The notes beneath the pieces were generated by a model, which saw only the letters and a list, made by a program, of their open reading frames with translations, was not told the DNA's origin and did no database searches. A DNA stretch of 64,000 nt. Source: Paenarthrobacter aurescens (lineage in GTDB: Bacteria; Actinomycetota; Actinomycetes; Actinomycetales; Micrococcaceae). The position numbers and the translations under genes were made by a program. Below are positions 16,830-24,848 of the stretch, one piece after another; the first letter of the stretch is position 1; every line of letters begins with the position of its first letter. The stretch covers positions 62,001 to 126,000 of the forward strand of contig NZ_JAOEFX010000007.1 in the NCBI RefSeq assembly GCF_025421775.1. The letters are read 5' to 3'.

Positions 16830-18695
16830 CTACTTCTTCGCTTCGTCTTCGTCGATGATTTCGGCATCAACGATGTCTTCGTCGTCAGCAGCCTTTTCAC
16901 CGGCAGGAGCGCCTTCAGCACCGGCACCCGGAGCATCAGCTGCGGCGGCCTGCGAGTAGATGGCTTCGCCGAGCCTGGTCTGGGAAGCCTGGAGCTTCTC
17001 GAACGCAGTCTTCACTGCGGCGTCGTCGGTGCCTTCCAGCGCGGACTTGAGGGCGTCGACGTCGGCCTTGACCTCGGTCTTGACCTCTTCGGGCAGCTTG
17101 TCGTCGTTGTCGGCGATGAGCTTGTCCACGGAGTAGGCGAGCTGCTCTGCGGAGTTACGGGTGTCCGTAGCTTCGCGGCGGGCCTTATCCTCGGCAGCGT
17201 GCTCTTCGGCTTCACGGACCATGCGGTCGATGTCGTCCTTGGACAGCGCCGTACCACCGGTGATGGTCATGGACTGTTCCTTGCCGGTGCCCTTGTCCTT
17301 GGCGGACACGTGGACAATGCCGTTGGCGTCGATGTCGAAGGTGACCTCGACCTGCGGAACACCACGGGGCGCCGGGGCGATGCCGGTCAGTTCGAACGTG
17401 CCCAGCGGCTTGTTGTCGCGGGTGAATTCACGCTCGCCCTGGAAGACCTGGATGGCCACGGACGGCTGGTTGTCGTCAGCGGTGGTGAAGGTCTCGGAAC
17501 GCTTGGTGGGGATAGCGGTGTTGCGCTCGATGAGGTGCGTCATGACGCCACCCTTGGTTTCGATGCCGAGGGACAGCGGGGTGACGTCGATGAGGAGGAC
17601 GTCCTTGCGCTCACCCTTCAGGACACCGGCCTGCAGTGCAGCACCAACGGCCACAACTTCGTCCGGGTTGACGCCCTTGTTGGGCTCCTTGCCGCCGGCG
17701 AGTTCCTTGACGAGCTCTGAGACAGCGGGCATGCGGGTGGAGCCACCAACGAGCACGATGTGGTCGATGTCGGAAACCTTGATGCCGGCTTCGGCGATGA
17801 CGTCCTGGAACGGCTTCTTGGTGCGGTCCAGCAGGTCCTTGGTGAGGTCCTGGAACTTGGCACGGGTCAGCTGCTCATCCAGGTGGACCGGGCCGTCGGG
17901 GGTGACGGAGAGGTACTGGAGGGAGATGTTGGTGCTGGTGGAGGAGGACAGTTCCTTCTTGGCCTGCTCTGCAGCTTCACGGAGACGCTGGAGGGCGATC
18001 TTGTCCTTGGAGAGGTCGATGCCCTTGACCTTGAGCTGGCTCAGGAGCCACTCGACAACGCGGTTGTCCCAGTCGTCGCCACCGAGGCGGTTGTCACCGG
18101 CGGTTGCGCGGACCTGGATGGTGGAGAAGTTGTCTTCGTCCTTGCCAACCTCGAGGAGGGAGACGTCGAAGGTTCCGCCACCGAGGTCGAAGACCAGGAT
18201 GAGTTCGTCTTCCTTGCCCTTGTCCAGGCCGTAGGCCAGTGCAGCCGCGGTGGGCTCGTTGACAATGCGGAGGACGTTGAGGCCTGCGATTTCGCCGGCT
18301 TCCTTGGTGGACTGGCGCTCGGCGTCGTTGAAGTAGGCCGGAACGGTGATCACAGCGTCGGTGACCTTTTCGCCCAGGTAGCTCTCGGCGTCGTTCTTGA
18401 GCTTCATGAGGATACGCGCGGAGATTTCCTGCGGCGTGTACTTCTTGTCATCGATGGCGACGTTCCAGTCGGTGCCCATGTGGCGCTTGACGGAAGCGAT
18501 GGTGCGATCGATGTTGTTGACGGCCTGGCGCTTGGCGATTTCGCCAACCAGGACTTCGCCGGACTTGGAGAAAGCAACGACCGACGGCGTGGTGCGGCCG
18601 CCTTCTGCGTTGGCGATGACGGTGGGCTCGCCACCTTCGAGAACAGAGACCACGGAGTTGGTTGTTCCGAGGTCGATACCTACTGCACGTGACAT
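16830..18695 (-). CDS. dnaK: Chaperone protein DnaK (Hsp70)
   Basis: The 621-aa protein starts [20 protein letters not shown] and carries Hsp70 signatures: [33 protein letters not shown] and [13 protein letters not shown], followed by the substrate-binding domain ([14 protein letters not shown]) and a lid ending in an acidic tail. It is the first gene of the heat-shock operon. The ATG at 18695 follows AAAGGAAAACAAG; an in-frame ATG at 18713 would overlap that site. Expression should be repressed by HspR at two upstream HAIR sites. Confidence 0.98.
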   Translation of the reverse strand: MSRAVGIDLGTTNSVVSVLEGGEPTVIANAEGGRTTPSVVAFSKSGEVLVGEIAKRQAVNNIDRTIASVKRHMGTDWNVAIDDKKYTPQEISARILMKLKNDAESYLGEKVTDAVITVPAYFNDAERQSTKEAGEIAGLNVLRIVNEPTAAALAYGLDKGKEDELILVFDLGGGTFDVSLLEVGKDEDNFSTIQVRATAGDNRLGGDDWDNRVVEWLLSQLKVKGIDLSKDKIALQRLREAAEQAKKELSSSTSTNISLQYLSVTPDGPVHLDEQLTRAKFQDLTKDLLDRTKKPFQDVIAEAGIKVSDIDHIVLVGGSTRMPAVSELVKELAGGKEPNKGVNPDEVVAVGAALQAGVLKGERKDVLLIDVTPLSLGIETKGGVMTHLIERNTAIPTKRSETFTTADDNQPSVAIQVFQGEREFTRDNKPLGTFELTGIAPAPRGVPQVEVTFDIDANGIVHVSAKDKGTGKEQSMTITGGTALSKDDIDRMVREAEEHAAEDKARREATDTRNSAEQLAYSVDKLIADNDDKLPEEVKTEVKADVDALKSALEGTDDAAVKTAFEKLQASQTRLGEAIYSQAAAADAPGAGAEGAPAGEKAADDEDIVDAEIIDEDEAKK

Positions 18696-18790
18696 ATCTT
18701 GTTTTCCTTTCAATGGCCGATGTTGGAGATCGCGCCTGGCGACGGTCCGCTGGGCGGTTGACGTGCTGGGAGCCTGCTCAACAATCGGCT

Positions 18791-18813
18791 AGTTGAGCGT
18801 TCTGCACTCAACT
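18791..18813. promoter_or_regulatory. HAIR operator 1 of dnaK
   Basis: AGTTGAG (18791-18797) and CTCAACT (18807-18813) are exact complements separated by nine bases, matching the HspR inverted repeat TTGAG-N9-CTCAA. It overlaps the -10 hexamer of the dnaK promoter, as expected for repression. Confidence 0.88.
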
Positions 18814-18838
18814 GTACTCAGCCTCAGAATTAAGTCAA
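18811..18838 (-). promoter_or_regulatory. dnaK promoter
   Basis: On the minus strand TTGACT (18838-18833) and TACAGT (18816-18811) are 16 bp apart, about 115 bp before the dnaK start. The element lies between the two HAIR sites and overlaps the first. Confidence 0.6.
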
Positions 18839-18844
18839 TCCAAA

Positions 18845-18865
18845 GTTGAGTCAACTACGCTCAAG
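18845..18865. promoter_or_regulatory. HAIR operator 2 of dnaK
   Basis: TTGAG (18846-18850), nine bases and CTCAA (18860-18864) form a second HspR-type site just upstream of the -35 hexamer. Confidence 0.82.
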
Positions 18866-18948
18866 TCTGATTTCGAACAGCAAAAATCCCCCGGAATCAC
18901 GGGCATCGAGGGCTGGTTTCGCCCACGGTGAACTGGCAGACTGGCGCG

Positions 18949-19506
18949 ATGGAGTTCACGGGGTACGTGCCGCCGGACGAGTTCTGGGCGATGAACGACC
19001 GGATGGATCAGGAGATCCGGGACGGCGCACACCTGCTCCCGCTGTTCACACTTAAAGGCTGGGACGGGACCTCAATGCTGGGATCCTGGCAAGTCGACGG
19101 AAGTGAGGGCAGCGTGGTGCACGGCGATGCCTTCTCACCCTCAAGCCCTCTGGTTGACGTGATCACAACAAACCAGGATCCCGGCGAGACCGCCAGAAAC
19201 CGATGGCGCGCCTCGGCCGGAATCCCACACAGCCTGGAGGAGCTCCAGCGCCAGGACGCAACCTTCAAAGCCCTCGCAGCCGAGCGATTGACCATCACCG
19301 TTGAAGGCATCCCCGCCGATTTCACCCTCTGGCCGGGAACCACCTCGTGGCTGGCGGCCGGCTCCGTGGGCGGATTCGGCGTCGTGATTGATGCCCAACG
19401 CACCCCTCCCCCACCTCAAGCCGTAAGCCTGACGCGGGTGTCCGACGTCGAGCCCCTGCTTCACGCGCGCCGCGCGGCCCTCAAGGCGCTACGCGGCGAA
19501 GCCTAG
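18949..19506 (+). CDS. Hypothetical protein
   Basis: The 185-aa product (from the ATG at 18949; a GTG at 18928 is a possible alternative) has no membrane segment or signal. It contains EFTGYVPPDEFWAMNDRM near the start, and a later ITVEGIPADFTLWPGTTSW block. It is rich in tryptophan and acidic residues and looks like an ordinary cytoplasmic protein. No family was recognised. It starts about 85 bp past the HAIR2 site, on the opposite strand to dnaK, so the region could be a bidirectional promoter. Its 3' end overlaps the convergent DUF817 gene by 26 bp. Confidence 0.65.
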   Translation: MEFTGYVPPDEFWAMNDRMDQEIRDGAHLLPLFTLKGWDGTSMLGSWQVDGSEGSVVHGDAFSPSSPLVDVITTNQDPGETARNRWRASAGIPHSLEELQRQDATFKALAAERLTITVEGIPADFTLWPGTTSWLAAGSVGGFGVVIDAQRTPPPPQAVSLTRVSDVEPLLHARRAALKALRGEA

Positions 19507-20374
19507 GGACCTCGGCGGCGCCAGGGACGTCAAGCGGCTCAGGTTTGTACACCCACGCCACCAGCACCACCGAGATGATCATCAGCAGGAACCACGCCAG
19601 CAGCTTGTCGATGGAGACCGCCTGCCAGCCGTTCAACTGGTTCGGATACAGCCAGGCGCGGGACCACGTGCCAATGTTCTCGGCGAACCAAATGAACAGC
19701 GACACCAGCAGGAACGACACCAGGATGGGCATCTTGAAGCGACGCCGGAACACCCGGAAGTGCATCATGCACCGTCCGTAGACAAGCACGACGGCGGCGA
19801 GCAGCACCCAGCGCGCGTCGAAGATGTAGTGGTGCGAAAAGAAGTTGACGTAGATCGCCCCTGCCACGAGGGCAGTGATCCAACGGCGGGGGTAGCGATC
19901 GAAGCGGAGGTCGAAAAGCCTGAAAACCCTCACCATGTAGGAACCAACGGCCGCGTACATGAAGCCGCTGAACAAGGGAACGGCGCCGATCCGGAGGACT
20001 CCCTCAGCCTCGTAGGCCCACGATCCGACGTCCGTCTTGAACAGTTCCATCACTGTCCCCACCACATGGAACAGCAGGATCACCCGCAGTTCCCGCAGCG
20101 TCTCCAGCTTGAAGCTGATCATCAGCAACTGAATTACGACGGCGGCAATGGTCAGGAAATCGTTACGGGCGAGCGCCGCGTTGTCGGGATACCAGAGCCG
20201 GGCCGCAATGATGACGGCGAGCAACGCTGCACCGAACACACACGCCCAGGCCTGCTTCAGCCCGAACACCACAAATTCGGTGAGCCCTTCCCGGAGCCGT
20301 CCCCCGCGGGCGCGGTCCAGGTATCGGTGGGCGAGGAAGTCTATGGACTCTTCCACTGACGTGGAGTTACGCAT
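19481..20374 (-). CDS. DUF817 family membrane protein
   Basis: The 297-aa protein has about eight hydrophobic segments and the family's polar blocks: KLETLRELRVILLFHVVGT, WAYEAEGVLRIGAVPLFSGF, YVNFFSHHYIFDAR and LFIWFAENIGTWSRAW. The function of DUF817 proteins is not established. The start at 20374 overlaps the stop of the MpaB-like gene by eight bases, so the two appear to be one operon with the TetR gene upstream. Confidence 0.85.
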   Translation of the reverse strand: MRNSTSVEESIDFLAHRYLDRARGGRLREGLTEFVVFGLKQAWACVFGAALLAVIIAARLWYPDNAALARNDFLTIAAVVIQLLMISFKLETLRELRVILLFHVVGTVMELFKTDVGSWAYEAEGVLRIGAVPLFSGFMYAAVGSYMVRVFRLFDLRFDRYPRRWITALVAGAIYVNFFSHHYIFDARWVLLAAVVLVYGRCMMHFRVFRRRFKMPILVSFLLVSLFIWFAENIGTWSRAWLYPNQLNGWQAVSIDKLLAWFLLMIISVVLVAWVYKPEPLDVPGAAEVPRLRRVAP

Positions 20375-21158
20375 GGGGCGCCTTGGGGTCGAGCACAAGC
20401 TTGCCCAGGTAGTAGTTGCGCGGCCAGTGCCGGATCCGCTGCGGCAGGCGTGGATACACCCGACCCACCATCCGCATGGTCCGCTCGAAGCGGCGGGCAT
20501 GGCCAGGGCTCCACTCGAAACCAAAGCTTTCGCGCAAGTGGTCGGGCAACAGGCCAGCCGTCAGGAACCGGGCCAGCGGCATTGCCAGGCGCACAAGCTG
20601 CGGCCCGCCGGCAGGGTAGAGGAGGTCCCGGGCAACCCTTAGGGCCTTCTCGTCCGGCTGGAGTCCGCGCACATGTGCATCCCAATACACTGCGAAGGCG
20701 GCACGATCGGCCGGCCACATATGGGGCGGAAGCTGCAGGGCCGTCCCGATCTTCGCGTACTCGCGGTAGATACGGTCGGCGGTTTCGTCGTCGAGGGTTC
20801 CATGGACCTGCTCATAGACGGTGACGGCAGTGTCGTAAAGCGTGGCGACCACCCAAAGCTGGGACTCGGCGTCGAAGGCGCTGTATCCCTTGGAGGTGCC
20901 CTCGGGTGCGCGGCGGACCGGCGCGTGGGCACGGTTGACGGCGCGACGGACGGCCTTCAGCTGCTCCTCGGATCCGTAGACCACCGCATAGACGTACGTC
21001 ATGGTGGCGCGCAGCCGGTCCATGGGGCGCTCAGCGAAATTGCTGTGCTCAGCTACGCCGTGGCCCACTTTCGGGTCGGCGATTTGCAGAAGAATGGCGC
21101 GGCCTGCACCGGCGAGAAGAACACCTTCCGCGCCAATGTCTGCCAGTCCTCGAGCCAT
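20367..21158 (-). CDS. MpaB-like oxygenase family protein (DUF2236)
   Basis: The 263-aa protein has the layout of DUF2236/MpaB-type haem oxygenases: a helical core with TSKGYSAFDAESQLWVVATLYDTAV, a WPADRAAFAVYWDAHVRGL block and YPAGGPQLVRLAMPLARF. Relatives include latex-clearing-type oxygenases, but most are uncharacterised. It lies 17 bp after the TetR gene and overlaps the DUF817 gene. No signal peptide is seen. Ribosome binding upstream is weak, so coupling to the TetR gene is likely. Confidence 0.82.
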   Translation of the reverse strand: MARGLADIGAEGVLLAGAGRAILLQIADPKVGHGVAEHSNFAERPMDRLRATMTYVYAVVYGSEEQLKAVRRAVNRAHAPVRRAPEGTSKGYSAFDAESQLWVVATLYDTAVTVYEQVHGTLDDETADRIYREYAKIGTALQLPPHMWPADRAAFAVYWDAHVRGLQPDEKALRVARDLLYPAGGPQLVRLAMPLARFLTAGLLPDHLRESFGFEWSPGHARRFERTMRMVGRVYPRLPQRIRHWPRNYYLGKLVLDPKAPHA

Positions 21159-21175
21159 CTGAATACTGTAGCGCC

Positions 21176-21919
21176 CTAGCCTTGGAGCCCCGCCACGCCT
21201 TGAAGGACGCTGAGCTGATGGTCGAACAGCTCATCGCGGGCGGCGAAGGTATCGCGTCCGTACTGCCCAAAAACTTCGAAACTGATAGCACCAAACACGG
21301 ACGTCCACACCAGGACACCCCGAGCCAAGGTTGCGTCGGGTGCGGCGAGATCCATCTCGCCCCGAATGGCCGCCAGGTCTGCGGCCAACCCTTCGGGAAT
21401 CACGACGGCGGGACTCGCTGCGGCGTTGAGCGCGCCAGCCCGGTAGGCGGCATCGAAGATACCGACGAGGCGGACGATGACCCGCGTACCGGGGACGGTA
21501 GTGCGCTCACCCGGTGCTTGATACCCCGGGACGGGACTGCCGAAAAGGAGGGAATAGCTGGCCGGTTCGCGGATGGCCCACGTACGCACCGCTTTGGCCA
21601 GGGCCTTGAACTGCCCGGCAAAATCCTGCCCGGGGACTGCATCGACGGCCGCATCCACCTCATCGCCAAGCTGGTTGTAGGCATCAATCAGCAGGAGCGT
21701 GAGGAGTTCATCGCGGTTCTCTACGTAGCGGTACACAGCAGAGGACACGACGCCGAGATCCCTCGCCACTGCGCGGAGGGACAGGGCGGCCGCGCCATGA
21801 ACGGCAAGGTGCTCGCGACCGAGCCTAATAATGTCGGCGATGGTCTGCGTTCGGGCACGTTCGCGGGGAGTCGAGGGCTTCTGCTTGGCTTTGACGGCGG
21901 CAGGTTCGGCTGAAGTCAT
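21176..21919 (-). CDS. TetR family transcriptional regulator
   Basis: The 247-aa protein has a typical N-terminal helix-turn-helix (ADIIRLGREHLAVHGAAA, SLRAVARDLGVVSSAVYRYV) and a WHG-like C-terminal domain. It heads the operon with the MpaB-like and DUF817 genes. The ATG at 21919 follows GGGAGGCTGTGATC and is preferred to the longer start at 21937. Two palindromes of form GAGAGC-N3-GCTCTY lie between it and the divergent epimerase-like gene, so it probably controls both directions. Confidence 0.87.
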   Translation of the reverse strand: MTSAEPAAVKAKQKPSTPRERARTQTIADIIRLGREHLAVHGAAALSLRAVARDLGVVSSAVYRYVENRDELLTLLLIDAYNQLGDEVDAAVDAVPGQDFAGQFKALAKAVRTWAIREPASYSLLFGSPVPGYQAPGERTTVPGTRVIVRLVGIFDAAYRAGALNAAASPAVVIPEGLAADLAAIRGEMDLAAPDATLARGVLVWTSVFGAISFEVFGQYGRDTFAARDELFDHQLSVLQGVAGLQG

Positions 21920-21958
21920 GATCACAGCCTCCCACAACAGAGAGCGCTGTCAACAAAC

Positions 21959-21973
21959 GAGAGCAGTGCTCTT
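21959..21973. promoter_or_regulatory. TetR-type operator, proximal copy
   Basis: GAGAGC (21959-21964), AGT, GCTCTT (21968-21973): an inverted repeat with one mismatch, 40 bp upstream of the TetR start. A half-site GAGAGC also occurs at 21940-21945. Confidence 0.65.
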
Positions 21974-22006
21974 GACATCGAGGTGACGAGCGTTCATCCT
22001 GAATGA

Positions 22007-22021
22007 GAGAGCGGTGCTCTC
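22007..22021. promoter_or_regulatory. TetR-type operator, distal copy
   Basis: GAGAGC (22007-22012), GGT, GCTCTC (22016-22021): a perfect inverted repeat with the same spacing as the copy at 21959, 42 bp before the start of the epimerase-like gene. Confidence 0.68.
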
Positions 22022-22063
22022 GTTTTTCGATGGTCACGCACTCAACCCCGGAAGAAGGAACCC

Positions 22064-22996
22064 ATGTACGTCGTCACAGGAGCAGGACCCGTTGGCTACA
22101 CCGTCGCGGAGCAACTGGCAGAGCAGGGTCATCGAGTCCGGGTGCTGACGCGCTCGGGCAGCGGTCCGGAGCATCCACTGGTAGAACGGGTCCGGGCGGA
22201 CGTCGCGGATCCAGCGCAGTTGGATGAAGCGATGAAGGGCGCAACCGCGGTCTTCCATTGCATCCACGGATCCGCCTACCGGGCATCAGCGTGGGCCGCC
22301 GAACTCCCCAAAGCCGAGCAGGTGGTGATGGACGCAGCGGCGGCCGCGGGCGCCGTCGTCGTCTTCCCCGAAAGTCTCTACTCGTACAGCGAGCCGGACC
22401 GGATCATGACGGAATCGAGCCAGCGGGAAGCAGGGGGCGGCAAACGCGGCATTCGGACTGCGCTGCTGGAGGCGCGGCAGGCCCACGCGGCCGCCACGAT
22501 CAGCGTGGTGGCCGGCGACTTCTTTGGGCCACGCGTGAAGACAGCCCATGCCGGCGAGCGCATGGTGACGCCGATCCTGGCGGGCAAGGCGGTGCAGTTC
22601 ATCGGAGCTACGGGCCAGCCCCACTCCTTCACGTACGTCCCGGACCTCGCAGCGGCGATGATTGCAGCCGCGCAGAAGCCCGAACTCTGGAACAGTGTGC
22701 TGCATGCCCCCACCGGCCCCGCCGTGACCCAACGGGAAATGGCCACAGCCCATGCGGCCGCCGCGGGCGTTGCTGCACCCAAGGTGAGTGCCGTGCCAGG
22801 TTGGGTGCTGCGGGTGGCGGGCATTTTCTCCACGGACATGCGCGAGCTGGCCGAACTCCTTTACCAGTTCGAGCGCCCGTTCGTGATGGACTCCTCTGTC
22901 AGCCAGCGACTTCTGGGCCTGGAACCGACTCCCCTGCCGGAAGCTGCAGAAGCAACGATGATGTGGTGGCGCGGCGCTATCAAGGAGGCAAAGTAA
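22064..22996 (+). CDS. NAD(P)-dependent epimerase/dehydratase-like protein
   Basis: The 310-aa protein begins MYVVTGAGPVGYTVAEQLAEQGH, a Rossmann GxGxxG loop for NAD(P), and continues with HCIHGSAYRASAWAAELP and HSFTYVPDLAAAMI, the look of extended or atypical short-chain dehydrogenases. The usual YxxxK pair is not evident (FPESLYSYSEPDR stands in its place), so catalysis may be non-canonical or lost. It is divergent from the TetR operon with shared operators. Its last 16 codons appear to have been supplied by an inserted element: a diverged second copy of the gene's 3' end lies at 24734-24848 beside phyH. Confidence 0.82.
   Translation: MYVVTGAGPVGYTVAEQLAEQGHRVRVLTRSGSGPEHPLVERVRADVADPAQLDEAMKGATAVFHCIHGSAYRASAWAAELPKAEQVVMDAAAAAGAVVVFPESLYSYSEPDRIMTESSQREAGGGKRGIRTALLEARQAHAAATISVVAGDFFGPRVKTAHAGERMVTPILAGKAVQFIGATGQPHSFTYVPDLAAAMIAAAQKPELWNSVLHAPTGPAVTQREMATAHAAAAGVAAPKVSAVPGWVLRVAGIFSTDMRELAELLYQFERPFVMDSSVSQRLLGLEPTPLPEAAEATMMWWRGAIKEAK
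22913..22949 (+). repeat. 37-bp direct repeat, left copy (att-like)
   Basis: Identical over 37 bases to 24771-24807. It lies within the 3' end of the epimerase-like gene and codes LGLEPTPLPEAA in the same frame in both copies. The bases on either side differ (T/C before, A/C after). Confidence 0.9.
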
Positions 22997-23292
22997 CTGT
23001 CCAAAAGCGGGCTACAGTGGACAACTGGGCCGTGGCCAACCAAGAAACTTGCGCGCACGTCATCTCCTTTCCAGAAGGCGCCCCGTCGTTTCCACACTTG
23101 TTACGGTGGAACGGGAGACCTTGAAAATTTGAGAATAGGATCACTGAAGGAATTTCTCATTGGAAAAATGAAGCTGGTTCCTCTAGAGTAGTTTCCGGTA
23201 GCGGGTTCCATAGCGGATTACGCGCCATTTCCGAAGCCCGCGCTCTGCGCGGGCTTTCGTGTTCTCCGGCGGAGCAGTTGTAGCATCGAGAA
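22997..23292. other. Non-coding 5' part of the island
   Basis: No open frame of note. The stretch contains a more AT-rich patch (about 23120-23190) that could hold a promoter for the DUF3800 gene, and the hairpin at 23234-23256. Confidence 0.5.
23234..23256 (+). terminator. Hairpin upstream of the DUF3800 gene
   Basis: A 9-bp perfect stem (AAGCCCGCG at 23234-23242, complement at 23248-23256) with a five-base loop is followed by TCGTGTTCTC. It could terminate the epimerase message or act as an attenuator for the island genes. Confidence 0.55.
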
Positions 23293-24225
23293 ATGCTCAT
23301 CGCTTATCTGGACGAGTTCGGCCACATCGGTCCATACATCTCGGATTCCCACACGAAGTTCAACACGCATCCGGTCTTCGGATACGCCGGCTTTGTTATG
23401 CCCGCTGAGAACGTCCGTGAGTTCGGCGGCTACTTCGAGTACATCAAGGAGAACCTTCTCCGCTTCGAGATCGAGAGAGACGGTGCGCACCCGCGACGCT
23501 GGGAGAAGAAGGGCGCCTCTTTGTTCACGACGAAGAACATCGAGCAGTACCCGGAACTGACCAGGGCATTCAAGCGCCTGATGCGCAAACTCGACAAGCT
23601 CGGCGGCAAGGTCATCTTCTACGGCCAGGTCAAGCCACTGGGCAGCGCCAAGGAAACCGGCGAAAGTGCCGCAGACCGCAGCGCCCACGCCTTACGTCAA
23701 ACCCTTCGGAGGCTCAGTTGGCATGCCGGTCGCCTGGACAGGGACATCATGATCGTTCTGGACAGCGTTGACGATAAGCCCCGCCTCGAAGCGGTGTCCG
23801 TGATGGCCAGTTTCATCTACTCCAACAGCAAGACCGATCTGCGACGAGTGGTCGAGGCCCCGATGCAAGTCGAGAGCCATCTTTATGCAACCATCCAGTT
23901 CGCTGACTGGCTTTGCGCTCTCCTCGGCCGCGCTGCTCACCACCAGTTCGTGGAAAACTCCCAATTCGCGTGGGCTCCAGCAAACTTCTCATCCGTGATA
24001 ACCAGCGCGTCCTGCTCGGAAGAGTCAAAGATCCTCGTCCCCCAGAACCCAACGAAAAGCGTCCACTCCAAACACCTCTTCAGCGCCCAGAACTGGATTG
24101 AACGCACGAAACCAAACCCATCGGTGCGGGCAGCACCGATGCCGGGTCCACGCCCGATCTTTCAACGACTTGCCACCAACAACCCCGAGCTAGCCGAACT
24201 CCGCGACAAACTGTCCAGCGGCTAA
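23293..24225 (+). CDS. DUF3800 domain-containing protein
   Basis: The 310-aa protein opens MLIAYLDEFGHIGPY, the acidic first strand typical of DUF3800 (usually YIDESG), a family predicted to have an RNase H-like fold. Further acidic residues at expected places are RDIMIVLDSVDD in the middle and QFADWLCALLG, which fits the C-terminal helix that completes the fold. DUF3800 genes are common in phages, genomic islands and defence regions, but their activity is not settled. It starts with an ATG lacking a strong ribosome site and is followed 28 bp later by a small gene in the same direction. It lies inside an island bounded by 37-bp repeats. Confidence 0.85.
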   Translation: MLIAYLDEFGHIGPYISDSHTKFNTHPVFGYAGFVMPAENVREFGGYFEYIKENLLRFEIERDGAHPRRWEKKGASLFTTKNIEQYPELTRAFKRLMRKLDKLGGKVIFYGQVKPLGSAKETGESAADRSAHALRQTLRRLSWHAGRLDRDIMIVLDSVDDKPRLEAVSVMASFIYSNSKTDLRRVVEAPMQVESHLYATIQFADWLCALLGRAAHHQFVENSQFAWAPANFSSVITSASCSEESKILVPQNPTKSVHSKHLFSAQNWIERTKPNPSVRAAPMPGPRPIFQRLATNNPELAELRDKLSSG

Positions 24226-24253
24226 CCACTTCTGCGAGCAAAAGGGGTAACAA

Positions 24254-24694
24254 GTGCGAGTCGAGTACGTCGGGAAGAGCGTTGCCGACCTAGATGTGAA
24301 TGTCAGGAGTGGACCCTCGATCCAGTGTGGTTTCACCTACGGCCTGCGATTCCGCAAGTATGCCCATGACGACATCTTCAAGGAGAGCGTCACTTCCATC
24401 AATCCCGCACGAGAGGAGGACGCCGACATCCTTGTGCTGGATCCGCATATAGACGACGACCCCTACGAACTCATCGTCGTCGTGGTCGACCAAAAGTGTC
24501 TGCAGAACCGCCGACTCTACCAATGGCTTAACCACGCCCTGACCTCGGACCCAGATGCTCCCTCAACTGCTTTGATGTTCGTTCCGGAGGCCCAACCCGG
24601 CGAAACGCGGGCCGCTCACATTCTTGGGAAAAGGCTGAATCGTGAACGGGTGGTTGCGGAAGCGTGCTCCTACTATCCGACGCTCGTTGAATGA
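24254..24694 (+). CDS. Unrecognised 146-aa protein, partner of the DUF3800 gene
   Basis: The product begins with a GTG codon at 24254, ten bases after an AAAGGGG site. It has no membrane segment. Visible segments are MRVEYVGKSVADLDVNVRSG, a strongly acidic strand region (EEDADILVLDPHIDDDPYELIVVVVD) and a C-terminal part with HILGKRLNRERVVAEACSYY. The alternation of acidic loops and hydrophobic strands suggests an alpha/beta fold. No family was recognised. Close spacing and shared direction make it a likely operon partner of the DUF3800 gene. Confidence 0.7.
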   Translation: MRVEYVGKSVADLDVNVRSGPSIQCGFTYGLRFRKYAHDDIFKESVTSINPAREEDADILVLDPHIDDDPYELIVVVVDQKCLQNRRLYQWLNHALTSDPDAPSTALMFVPEAQPGETRAAHILGKRLNRERVVAEACSYYPTLVE

Positions 24695-24733
24695 AGCCCA
24701 CGACGCCGGAAAAAGAAGATTCGCTCAATCGGA

Positions 24734-24848
24734 TAGTTCCGTGATCGATTCCTCGCAAAGCCAGAAGCTCCTGGGCCTGGAACCGACTCCCCTGCCGGAA
24801 GCTGCAGCGGCCACCGTGGAGTGGTGGAAAGTCGCCGCGGCGGGTTAG
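24734..24848 (+). pseudogene. Displaced 3' end of an epimerase/dehydratase gene
   Basis: In one frame this codes VIDSSQSQKLLGLEPTPLPE and then AAAATVEWWKVAAAG before a stop, clearly homologous to the C-terminus of the protein at 22064 (VMDSSVSQRLLGLEPTPLPE). It has no start or N-terminal domain. Its TAG overlaps the stop of the convergent phyH gene, showing that this was the original end of the gene before the island entered. Confidence 0.85.
24771..24807 (+). repeat. 37-bp direct repeat, right copy (att-like)
   Basis: Exact second copy of 22913-22949 inside the displaced gene end. Confidence 0.9.

Larger units (their letters stand above)
22950..24807 (+). mobile_element. Small insertion island with DUF3800 cargo, bounded by 37-bp repeats
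   Basis: This 1,858-bp segment sits between two exact copies of a 37-bp sequence from the epimerase gene's 3' end. Downstream of the right copy the remaining 3' end of an epimerase gene is still in frame to a stop codon that overlaps the phyH stop by four bases, which marks the ancestral gene border. The island therefore replaced the last codons of the gene with its own. It carries a DUF3800 gene and a 146-aa gene but no integrase or transposase, so mobilisation would need a recombinase acting in trans, or the island is a remnant. The exact ends are inferred from the repeat. Confidence 0.72.

Noticed and set aside
22997..23292. A tRNA gene as the true target of the island
   Set aside because: No cloverleaf or T-loop consensus could be found near either repeat; the 37-bp repeat is coding sequence.
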